DNA from: CAZJRQ01 sp964548535
Lineage (GTDB): Bacteria; Bacillota; Clostridia; Oscillospirales; Ruminococcaceae
DNA: 5,088 nt
NCBI GenBank assembly: GCA_964548535.1
Contig: CAZJRQ010000071.1
Location: forward strand, 1 to 5,088
Direction of reading: 5' to 3'
The notes under the pieces are model-generated. The model had not been told where the DNA came from, made no database searches, and was given only the letters and a program-made list of their open reading frames with translations. Shown here in pieces: positions 1 to 5,088 of the stretch (position 1 is the stretch's first letter; each line of letters starts with the position of its first letter). The position numbers were made by a program, and so were the translations under genes.

Positions 1-26
1 TTCGTTTTTTTTGAATTTTATGTGTG

Positions 27-36
27 CAAAGGTAAG
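27..36 (-). promoter_or_regulatory. Probable Bacteroidales -7 promoter element, pointing off the left edge
   Basis: Read on the minus strand this is TTACCTTTGC, which contains a perfect match to the Bacteroidota -7 consensus TAnnTTTG. A convincing -33 TTTG is not seen; TTG at 53-55 lies about 18 bp upstream and is a weak candidate. Transcription would begin near positions 17-22 and run into a gene left of the window. No coding sequence is visible on that side, so the call rests on the motif alone. Confidence 0.45.
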
Positions 37-125
37 TATATAATTTTAGTAAATCAAGAATAAATATAGGTGATATTGTGGGTGTGACGAAAAGGACAGA
101 ATTGTATTAGGAAAGGGTCAAAGTT

Positions 126-140
126 AATTGATAATTGATA
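126..140. repeat. Short tandem repeat of ATTGATA
   Basis: Two consecutive copies of the heptamer ATTGATA (127-133 and 134-140) directly follow the end of the decayed minus-strand frame. Similar TTGATAA-type runs are, from general experience, common in Bacteroidales intergenic DNA. No function is claimed. Confidence 0.5.
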
Positions 141-147
141 ATGGTTA

Positions 148-485
148 CTATAGCTCTTTCTTCATTTGCCTGTTCTGTATTAGTAAATCTCCTTTTCTTT
201 CTACAAATTGCCTCAATCGTTTCTTTAAGCCATCTCTAAAGTCACCCTCTGTATTGCTATAACAATCAACCAGTGCCAGCATACTTACCATAGCTTCTCA
301 ATTATATATATATGAGAAAGCCAATGTAAAATGATTGGTGGCACGAAATACAACCTCTCACCAATCTCATCCAACATATTTTCGTCGATAGCAAACAAGC
401 AATTTCTTTTGTGAACATAATAATAGTTCTGGTTTGGAACCGATAATGTGATCAGGAGAGAAAAATAGTTGCAGGAAAATGTGTT
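148..485 (-). pseudogene. Probable decayed protein-coding fragment, frameshifted
   Basis: Two successive open stretches on the minus strand read like protein. The first (485 down to a stop at 285-287) is 66 codons without a start codon at its head and contains FAIDENMLDEIGERLYF and PPIILHWLSHI. The second (291 down to a stop at 148-150) is 47 codons, beginning MVSMLALVDCYSNTEGDF and ending QNRQMKKEL. They are one nucleotide out of frame, and the switch would fall next to a (TA)n run at 303-313, a plausible slippage site. An in-frame stop at 486-488 closes the front. The protein family is not recognised. Alternatively the second piece alone is a tiny intact gene, or both are chance open frames. 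Confidence 0.35.
295..318. repeat. TTCTCA/TGAGAA inverted repeat around a (TA)n run
   Basis: The perfect 6-bp arms TTCTCA (295-300) and TGAGAA (313-318) flank an almost pure TA run whose own bases are self-complementary. It sits at the suspected frameshift of the decayed frame. The motif TATGAGAAA (311-319) recurs at the two ends of the 541-830 element. It may be an AT-hairpin or simple slippage sequence; no role is assigned. Confidence 0.4.
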
Positions 486-540
486 TTATATGTGTTTGTG
501 TGAAAAATGGCAGACGTAAAATGTATTTGCTTGGAGTCTG

Positions 541-830
541 TATGAGAAACGGGGGATATTTACGACATTGGAAACAGTCAGGAAGGTGTTTTTGGAGCAA
601 AAAACGATGTTAGACGGTATCGGTTTGTTAACAATTGTCGGAAATAATATATTTTTTGGGTCGGAGAAGTTAAAATGGGAGCGAAAAAATGTGTTAGGTT
701 GGTGCGCCAATCGTTTCCTGCCTGTTTCCAATACATTAGATCTCTGTCGGAAGATCTTACGGATGCCCTCTAATTTGTCCGACCTCGCTTTTTCCTCTAA
801 ATTCGTTAACATTATGCCTGTTTTCTCATA
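541..830. repeat. 290-bp inverted-repeat element, MITE-like or intergenic repeat family
   Basis: The segment begins with TATGAGAAA (541-549) and ends with its exact reverse complement (822-830); over 18 bp the two ends still agree at 14 positions. Inside lies a second inverted pair, 568-584 against 715-731, matching at 16 of 17 bases with core GGAAACAG/CTGTTTCC. It also holds a direct pair, 594-613 and 678-697 (16 of 20), two copies of TGTCGGAA (636-643, 745-752) and a near-palindrome TTGGTGCGCCAA (699-710). Both strands carry open frames of roughly 90-110 codons, but their translations merely repeat the same short phrases (ETVRK, LETGRK, NTLDLCRK), as expected of a repeat and not of a gene. 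No transposase and no obvious target-site duplication are present. It could be a non-autonomous mobile element or a regulatory/structural repeat. Confidence 0.5.
721..752 (+). repeat. 32-bp direct repeat, copy 1
   Basis: This begins CCTGTTTCCAATACATTA and ends TGTCGGAA. It matches copy 2 at 932-963 at 27 of 32 positions, including 17 of the first 18. It lies in the right half of the 541-830 element. Its end overlaps a small palindrome in which AGATCT occurs on both sides of CTGTCGGA (738-757). Confidence 0.6.
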
Positions 831-930
831 ATTATTGTGAATATTTTAAGCGGAGGGACAGACCGGGTGAAGGGTTTAGGAATGTTTATATATGGTTTTA
901 TGCCAAAAAAAGTGCCAAAATTGGCTTCCA

Positions 931-1000
931 CCCTGTTTCTAATACATTAAATTCTTGTCGGAACGCGTACAGATAAATAATTAAGGTATTGGAAACAGTC
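931..1000. repeat. Second inverted-repeat unit with 32-bp direct repeat, copy 2
   Basis: The arms 931-950 and 981-1000 are complementary at 16 of 20 positions, with a 12 of 13 core CTGTTTCTAATAC/GTATTGGAAACAG, around a 30-nt spacer. The left arm plus spacer (932-963) is the second copy of the direct repeat at 721-752. The right arm resembles the GGAAACAGTCAG unit at 570-581. This is therefore another, shorter member of the same repeat family within 120 bp of the first. Confidence 0.55.
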
Positions 1001-1333
1001 AGAAACATGTTTTTTCTTGATTTTAGATTTTATTTAGAATATCTAATCGCCTATTTATTAACTAATTAGGTTTTTACTCACGTTTTTTAGTCATAATCCG
1101 TATAAATTCACACTCTGCATTGATTAACAATATTATACATTTGGCGCAAAATTGTATACCATACGCATAACAAATTTAATAACACAAGAATAATTGGACA
1201 TTATTTTTGAATAATCGGTCAACTTGAATTAAAAAACCTTTCAAATGCAAAGCAACACAGCATTAAATTCATCCTGTAATTCGTCAACAAACATCGTTTT
1301 ATAAAAATATTGATTTTTTATTTGGGAAATTTG
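1001..1333. other. AT-rich intergenic stretch without a gene
   Basis: No convincing reading frame is seen on either strand. The only local structure noted is a weak hairpin, CCTATTT (1050-1056) with AATTAGG (1064-1070), with one mismatch and followed by five T (1071-1075), which could act as a feeble plus-strand terminator. TACATTTG at 1136-1143 fits the -7 consensus but has no matching -33 box. Confidence 0.5.
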
Positions 1334-1363
1334 TTGGTTATGTAAAAATTGTTTTTAACTTTG
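1334..1363 (+). promoter_or_regulatory. Promoter of the 285-codon gene
   Basis: TAACTTTG at 1356-1363 is a perfect TAnnTTTG -7 element. TTG at 1334-1336 lies 19 bp upstream, and TTTG at 1330-1333 lies 22 bp upstream, as the -33 box. Transcription would start near 1370, giving a leader of about 68 nt. The leader has no Shine-Dalgarno site but an A-rich tract (1423-1430) before the start codon, as usual in Bacteroidota. Confidence 0.6.
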
Positions 1364-1437
1364 CACTGCGGACGATAAATGTTTTATCCCATTGTACATT
1401 TTGGTATCCGATAATATTCACTAAAAAAGATTTTTAC

Positions 1438-2295
1438 ATGGGAGAAATCATCGACAATTTAAGAAGCGGGCATGTCCACTCGCTAACAAACAAAGAGTTT
1501 TCAATTTTATTTAAGCAAATTCTAATTTCATTAGAAGAAGTAGAACTCAAGGACGCGCATTTAGTAAAAGCATTTGAAAATGCCAGAAATCAAAAAGACA
1601 TTCTCGATCAGATTAGAACTGCTACATATAAGCATCCAATCACAAAAGAGATTGACAAGTTGGTGAAAAGCAGAAGCGAGTTATTAAAGACAATCAGGCA
1701 TTACGCCGAAGGGGGTATAACCTCTCAGGACGAAAATAAAATGATGGCTGGTAATAAGGTTCTGTTTTGGTTGAATGCCCAAAAACAATATATCCTGAGA
1801 CCGGGACCAAACTCACACACGCATGCTGTGAATTCATTGGTCACAACCAAGGGAGATGTTTTGAATGAGGGTGTTGACGAGGCATTGGAGACAACGGGTG
1901 CAGCCGAGTATTTTGCAAAGGCAGTTACCCAAACAGCTCAGATTAATCGTATGATTGTGCAACGCAAAAATGACATTGCTTCCATGCGGTTAGAGGTTAA
2001 GAAAAAAAGAAAAATCGCTTTGGCGGGATTCAAAATTTTCTTTTCGGCTCTGGAGGATTTAGCTAATATGCCCGGAGAAAGCCAGGAGGAGGCTGTAAGA
2101 CTTTCGAAGGATGTTAGAGAATTCTTAGACGATTCAAGAGCGATCAGGCTAAGCAGGCTTGCGGCAAAGCGTAATCGCAAAGAATCCGAAAATTCTGATC
2201 AGGAGCTTGACGACGTACTAAATGCAGGGGCACCGGAAGCGTCCGGTGATGTGATAGATAGAGAAGGTGATTTTTCTATAACAAAAGAAAGCTGA
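1438..2295 (+). CDS. Hypothetical protein, probable DUF6261 family
   Basis: This is an intact 285-codon gene with ATG start and TGA stop. The start is supported by the promoter and A-rich leader just upstream. The protein is soluble and highly helical: residues 19-90 are a charged, coiled-coil-like region with 'Lys-Asp-x-Leu' spacing (LKDAHLVKAFENA, then KEIDKLVKSRSELL). A middle segment of about 95-180 follows. A basic patch KKKRK lies at 188-192, a helix at 195-245, and an acidic Glu/Asp/Ser-rich tail of about 40 residues at the end. No signal peptide or membrane segment is visible. The opening 'NLRSGHVHSL' and the overall pattern resemble DUF6261 proteins of Bacteroidales from memory, a family of unknown function usually somewhat shorter. 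The family call is moderate; that it is a real gene is well supported. It stands alone, with its own promoter and a strong hairpin plus T-run downstream. Confidence 0.85.
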   Translation: MGEIIDNLRSGHVHSLTNKEFSILFKQILISLEEVELKDAHLVKAFENARNQKDILDQIRTATYKHPITKEIDKLVKSRSELLKTIRHYAEGGITSQDENKMMAGNKVLFWLNAQKQYILRPGPNSHTHAVNSLVTTKGDVLNEGVDEALETTGAAEYFAKAVTQTAQINRMIVQRKNDIASMRLEVKKKRKIALAGFKIFFSALEDLANMPGESQEEAVRLSKDVREFLDDSRAIRLSRLAAKRNRKESENSDQELDDVLNAGAPEASGDVIDREGDFSITKES

Positions 2296-2350
2296 TGTAT
2301 TTGTCAATGATATTGGGTCGCCGCATCCCGGTATTTTGACTTAATCTTGC

Positions 2351-2474
2351 GGAAAGTGTTGAAAACTGGTTTTGTAGGCTTCGGCTTACGAATTCTCCTA
2401 AACAACAGAGGTGGTCTCTAAAAAAGACTAATTCTATAGGAGCAATGGGAACCAGATTTTCAACATTTTTTTTT
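2351..2474 (+). ncRNA. Candidate structured RNA ending in an intrinsic terminator
   Basis: A long terminal stem pairs 2357-2371 with 2450-2465: 15 Watson-Crick pairs (TGTTGAAAA with TTTTCAACA, then CTGGTT with AACCAG), interrupted by a single bulged A at 2456. Within it are a 6-bp hairpin capped by the very stable C(UUCG)G tetraloop (2374-2389, one G-U pair) and a perfect 6-bp stem CTCCTA (2395-2400)/TAGGAG (2437-2442). The latter encloses two mutually exclusive small stems, AGAG/CTCT and GTCT/AGAC. Nine T (2466-2474) follow at once, which fixes the plus strand. It resembles no RNA family I can name. It may be an independent small RNA, a 3'-end RNA processed from the upstream gene, or an elaborate terminator; a small palindromic mobile repeat is also possible. 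No clear promoter was found directly upstream. Confidence 0.45.
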
Positions 2475-2485
2475 GTGAAATTTGT

Positions 2486-2514
2486 GAGGGCGGTCCTCCA
2501 ATCCGAATGGGATT
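2486..2514. repeat. Two adjacent small hairpins
   Basis: GAGG (2486-2489) can pair with CCTC (2495-2498), and AATCC (2500-2504) pairs with GGATT (2510-2514), each with a 5-nt loop. They lie directly after the T-run of the structured RNA candidate, in a locally GC-richer patch. They may be part of the same conserved intergenic structure; nothing more can be said. Confidence 0.3.
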
Positions 2515-2565
2515 CCCTAATCTTTTATACTTTATGCTTTTCCTTTTTGTTTATGGTTATACGGT

Positions 2566-2597
2566 ATTGTGTATTTGTAAAATAGTAGTTACATTTG
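2566..2597 (+). promoter_or_regulatory. Promoter of the ATPase gene
   Basis: TACATTTG (2590-2597) matches the Bacteroidota -7 consensus exactly, and ATTG (2566-2569) lies 20 bp upstream as the -33 box. Transcription would begin near 2604, leaving a leader of about 58 nt that contains the 2614-2642 inverted repeat. The ATPase is therefore probably expressed independently of the upstream gene. Confidence 0.55.
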
Positions 2598-2613
2598 CAT
2601 AATACGTGTAACT

Positions 2614-2642
2614 CAAAGTGTTAATAGTAATCTAACACTTTG
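2614..2642. promoter_or_regulatory. Perfect 10-bp inverted repeat in the ATPase leader
   Basis: CAAAGTGTTA (2614-2623) is exactly complementary to TAACACTTTG (2633-2642) across a 9-nt loop. It begins 16 bp downstream of the -7 element and ends 19 bp before the start codon. In DNA it has the shape of an operator for a dimeric repressor; in RNA it would form a hairpin in the leader. There is no T-run after it, so it is not a standard terminator. Which of these applies cannot be decided from the sequence. Confidence 0.45.
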
Positions 2643-2661
2643 GAATTTAAAAGCTAGAGAT

Positions 2662-3725
2662 ATGCAGTCAATAATAATAAGCAACTACAAAAATCTTCGT
2701 CACTTGGATTTGAACTCTCTATCGAGGGTAAATCTGATAGTAGGCAATAACAATGTAGGGAAAAGCACTCTTTTGGAGGCGATTATGATATATGCATCTG
2801 AAGGAAGTATATCTGCATTGCTGGATGTTTTGCAGGTTCGCGGTGAGTTGTATACTCCCGGAGGTGCGGGAATTGATGCTGACAGGCAGATGGAGAGTTT
2901 TTGTTCGCTGATTTCGGACAGGAATATTGCTCTTTTTACTAACTCTGGAATTGAGATATCGACTAATGATAGTGATGGAATAAGGAGTTTAAAGTTAAGA
3001 CTTGTTGCATATGTGGAGTCTCAGAAGGATAATATTAATCAGGGAGTCAGAAGGAAGATATTAGAGCGTAATTTTTCGGTATCGGAGTATCCTGATGCCG
3101 TATATGGTTTACTTGTTGAGTCTTCATATAGTAATGGAAGCAGTAGAGAGGTGCTTCATTCTTTTGAGCATAGATTGAGGTCGGTTCCTCCGCTACAACC
3201 ATTGCCACCTGTGCAGTATGTTAAAACAAATCAGCTTGCAAGAACTGAAAATGCAGTGCTTTTTGACAAAATTGCTCTTACTGCTCTTGAGCCTGAAATT
3301 ATCAGGGCTTTAAATATTATTGAGCCGGGAATTGATGCTATTAATTTTCTTATGGATGAGTATAGTCCTGAGCAACAGCGTGTGCCTTTGATAGTGTTTA
3401 AGGGCAATAATAAGAAGATTAGGCTTTCGACTATGGGTGATGGTATCAACAGGGTTTTGACTATAATTTTGGCTTTGCTAAACGCCAAGGATGGGTATTT
3501 ACTGATTGACGAATTTGACAATGGTCTTCACTATTCTGTACAAACTCAGCTATGGAAGATTGTCTACGAGTTGTCGAGGAAACTAAATGTGCATGTATTT
3601 GCTACGACACATAGCAGTGACTGCATAAAGAGCTTTGTGGATGCTGACAGCGAAAATAGTGGCAAGCTGTTGCGCCTGGAGGAGGCAGAAACGGATATTA
3701 TAGCAATTCCATTTAACGATCAGGA
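2662..3725 (+). CDS. AAA/ABC-type ATPase (AAA_15/AAA_21, OLD-like), 3' end lost in gap
   Basis: 354 codons are visible before the assembly gap. The layout is that of SMC/ABC-like 'predicted ATPases' related to the OLD family. An N-terminal strand 'IIISNYKNLRHLDL' is followed by a Walker A GNNNVGKST (residues 28-36). A middle of about 200 residues follows. Then come a signature-like STMGDG (256-261), Walker B YLLIDEF with catalytic Glu284 (279-285), a D-loop-like DNGLH, and the switch histidine in ATTHS (His317). All ATPase residues are present, so the enzyme should bind and hydrolyse ATP, presumably as a head-to-tail dimer. Relatives end shortly after a segment like 'LLRLEEAETDIIAI', so only about 20 residues are probably missing. 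Such ATPases often pair with a TOPRIM-like or nuclease gene (DUF3226, DUF4435 as in PARIS, or a PtuB-type HNH in Septu) and act in phage defence; that role here is inference. Start ATG chosen because the conserved N-terminal strand begins there. Confidence 0.9.
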
Positions 3726-3825
3726 NNNNNNNNNNNNNNNNNNNNNNNNNNNNNNNNNNNNNNNNNNNNNNNNNNNNNNNNNNNNNNNNNNNNNNNNNNN
3801 NNNNNNNNNNNNNNNNNNNNNNNNN
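3726..3825. other. Assembly gap (100 N)
   Basis: Exactly 100 unknown bases, a conventional placeholder, so the true distance may be anything. It removes the end of the ATPase gene and possibly a whole downstream partner gene. A reading frame that happens to stay open across the N and ends at 3886-3888 is not evidence of continuity. Confidence 0.98.
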
Positions 3826-3938
3826 TATTATCTTTTGCTTTGTTTTTTATTGCTAAGGCTTAGGACAAAAATAGTGAAAAGATTTTGAAGCAGTGGCAGG
3901 GTTTTGGGTCGAAACGGCAGTTTTGGGGGTTGAAGTAC

Positions 3939-3960
3939 AAAAAAGAGGGTTTCACCTCTG
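3939..3960 (-). terminator. Intrinsic terminator of zwf
   Basis: On the minus strand the sequence reads AGAGG-TGAAAC-CCTCT followed by a run of T (TTTTTT, partly shared with the stem). It lies about 77 bp after the zwf stop. An alternative, longer pairing uses GGGTTTCA/TGAAACCC (3947-3954 with 3995-4002 on the plus strand, 40-nt loop) and leads into the same T-run. The plus strand has no T-run after the hairpin, so it serves zwf and not the ATPase side. Confidence 0.6.
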
Positions 3961-3970
3961 ATTAAATAGT

Positions 3971-3990
3971 ATTTAAACACCATTTAAACA
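3971..3990. repeat. 9-bp direct repeat ATTTAAACA with 11-bp period
   Basis: ATTTAAACA occurs at 3971-3979 and again at 3982-3990, one helical turn apart. Each copy contains the palindrome TTTAAA. It lies in the loop of the longer alternative zwf terminator hairpin. Its role is unknown and it may be chance in AT-rich DNA. Confidence 0.4.
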
Positions 3991-4036
3991 GTGATGAAAC
4001 CCCAAAATAAACAAATAAATATAACTATGAAAAAAC

Positions 4037-5088
4037 TTAAAGCTCGCAGTAGAGACCGTCGTCGGAGAGGTTTTTGCATGGATAGCGCCATGTTTTGTTT
4101 TCTCCTTCGATTAGGTCGTCGGCATTGTCGGGTCCCCACGATCCGGCGGGATAGCCGTAAAGTGGTGCGTCGGGTTCATTCTCCCAGTAGTCGAGTATGG
4201 GTTGCATAAACTTCCATGTGAGCTCGGCGCCCTCGCCCGACATATATAATGTGTTGTCGCCAATCATGCAGTCGAGGATTAGGCGTTCGTACGCATCGGG
4301 GATGTAGTGATCGCCAAGATCGGAATAGTGGAAGTCCACATTTACGGATTTAACTTCGTATCCGTTGCCCGGTACCTTTAATCCTGTTTTGAGGAGGATA
4401 CCTTCATCGGGTTGTATGCGGAGTATGAGCTGGTTGCCCTGCTCGATGGCTCCGTCCACCGATTTGAAGAGCTGTGCTGGTGACGGTTTGAAGTGTATAA
4501 CGATTTCTGAAACGCGTGTGGGGAGTCGCTTGCCCGAACGGATATAGAACGGCACGCCGCTCCAGCGCCAGTTGTCTATAAAGAACTTCATTGCGAAGTA
4601 TGTTTCGGTGCGGGAGGTGGGGCTTACGCCCGGCTCGTCGCGGTATCCTTTGAGTAGTTCGCCTTTGACGTGCGACTCGGTATATTGTCCTCTTATTATA
4701 TTGTGGCGCAGGTCGTGCTCGGTGAATGGTCGCAGTGAGCGGAACACCTTGAGCTTTTCGTGTCGTATCTCTTCGGCGTTGGCTTTGGCAGGGGGTTCCA
4801 TTGCGACGAGCGATGCCACCTGAAGGAGGTGATTTTGTATCATGTCGCGCATGACGCCTGCATTTTCGTAGTAGCCGCCCCTACCCTCGACGCCAATGCT
4901 CTCGGCGGCGCTGATTTCGACGTGCTGTATGTAGTTGCGGTTCCACAGCGGCTCGAAAATGCCGTTGGAGAAGCGTGTGACCATCAGGTTTTGGACAGTT
5001 TCCTTGCCCAAGTAGTGGTCGATGCGGTATATCTGGTCTTCGGTGAAGAACTCCAGCAGTTGCTTATTGAGGCATTCTGCTGTTTTGA
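4037..5088 (-). CDS. zwf: Glucose-6-phosphate 1-dehydrogenase, N-terminus beyond window
   Basis: This enzyme oxidises glucose 6-phosphate to 6-phosphogluconolactone with NADP+, the entry step of the cytoplasmic oxidative pentose phosphate pathway. The frame is open to the right edge: 349 full codons are visible, against a family length near 500, so about 150 N-terminal residues with the Rossmann NADP site are outside. The substrate-binding motif RIDHYLGKE is at 5000-5026, reading through an internal TTG (5009-5011) that should not be taken as the start. Next come FEPLWNRNYI, the GVEGRGGYYENAG block and the RDMIQNHLLQ motif, whose histidine (codon 4829-4831) is the catalytic base. The C-terminal domain has WSGVPFYIRSGKRLP and ends with YPAGSWGPDNADDL...WRYPC. 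No frameshift or missing key residue is seen. GC content is visibly higher than in the rest of the window. It is convergent with the ATPase and is followed by its own terminator. Confidence 0.97.
   Translation of the reverse strand, partial: KTAECLNKQLLEFFTEDQIYRIDHYLGKETVQNLMVTRFSNGIFEPLWNRNYIQHVEISAAESIGVEGRGGYYENAGVMRDMIQNHLLQVASLVAMEPPAKANAEEIRHEKLKVFRSLRPFTEHDLRHNIIRGQYTESHVKGELLKGYRDEPGVSPTSRTETYFAMKFFIDNWRWSGVPFYIRSGKRLPTRVSEIVIHFKPSPAQLFKSVDGAIEQGNQLILRIQPDEGILLKTGLKVPGNGYEVKSVNVDFHYSDLGDHYIPDAYERLILDCMIGDNTLYMSGEGAELTWKFMQPILDYWENEPDAPLYGYPAGSWGPDNADDLIEGENKTWRYPCKNLSDDGLYCEL

Larger units (their letters stand above)
3826..4036. other. Spacer between the gap and zwf; possible gene end
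   Basis: All three plus-strand frames stop within 65 bp of the gap. The longest reads YYLLLCFLLLRLRTKIVKRF and stops at 3886-3888. Its hydrophobic run followed by basic residues could be the tail of a membrane protein whose body lies in the gap, or could be chance in T-rich DNA. The rest is non-coding and carries the zwf terminator and a short direct repeat. Confidence 0.5.

Noticed and set aside
486..812. Small minus-strand gene of 108 codons over the same element.
   Set aside because: It is the mirror image of the repeat-derived frame; the duplicated phrases such as LETGRK come from the repeat units.
568..831. Small plus-strand gene of 87 codons beginning METVRK.
   Set aside because: It lies wholly inside the inverted-repeat element, has no promoter or leader, and its translation merely reflects repeat units also seen on the other strand.
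541..1000. CRISPR array.
   Set aside because: The repeats are few, diverged, of alternating orientation and irregularly spaced, and no cas gene is nearby.
2357..2465. Integron attC site or retron msr-msd RNA as an explanation of the palindrome.
   Set aside because: attC sites begin with an ...AAC box and end with GTT..., the reverse of what is seen here. No reverse transcriptase is present in the window to support a retron.
2276..2524. An 82-codon open stretch on the minus strand covering the structured RNA candidate.
   Set aside because: It has no ATG, GTG or TTG in its first 66 codons, overlaps the end of the DUF6261-like gene, and lies on a strong palindrome. It could be a fossil frame but is not supportable as a gene.
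2662..3888. A continuous 408-codon reading frame running through the N run.
   Set aside because: The gap length is a placeholder, so the frame after it has no established relation to the ATPase. Only codons up to 3725 are supported.
4037..5011. zwf starting at the TTG at 5009-5011.
   Set aside because: The frame stays open to the window edge and encodes the conserved RIDHYLGKE motif across this codon, so the TTG is an internal leucine.

Overview
The window looks like a piece of a Bacteroidales (Bacteroidota) chromosome. The evidence is threefold: promoter-like -7 elements of the TAnnTTTG type upstream of both plus-strand genes, A-rich leaders in place of Shine-Dalgarno sites, and protein sequences typical of that order. 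A run of exactly 100 N (3726-3825) shows it comes from a scaffolded draft assembly or a metagenome-assembled genome.

Layout. Positions 1-1437 hold no intact gene. This AT-rich stretch contains a likely minus-strand promoter firing off the left edge (27-36), a probable decayed minus-strand reading frame (148-485), and two related inverted-repeat structures (541-830 and 931-1000). These share a roughly 32-bp direct repeat and a GGAAACAG/CTGTTTCC core. A promoter at 1334-1363 precedes a 285-codon gene (1438-2295), probably of the Bacteroidales DUF6261 family. The 366-bp spacer that follows contains a striking 15-bp imperfect palindrome closing on a C(UUCG)G hairpin and a second stem, ending in nine T. 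It is either a small structured RNA or an elaborate terminator. Next come a promoter (2566-2597), a perfect 10-bp inverted repeat in the leader, and an AAA/ABC-type ATPase gene (2662-3725) cut off by the assembly gap just before its expected C terminus. After the gap there is a 211-bp spacer with a minus-strand terminator. The window ends in the convergent, GC-richer zwf gene (glucose-6-phosphate dehydrogenase), whose first ~150 codons lie beyond the right edge.

How it fits together. zwf is core metabolism: the first, NADP-reducing step of the oxidative pentose phosphate pathway. Everything to its left has the look of an accessory region: low GC, repeats, gene debris, and an OLD-like ATPase of the type that in many genomes forms a two-gene module with a small TOPRIM-like or nuclease partner, often in phage defence. 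Any such partner would fall in the gap, so the system cannot be completed from this window. The most interesting combination is the structured-RNA candidate, the leader inverted repeat and the ATPase, all in the same direction; a functional link is inference only.
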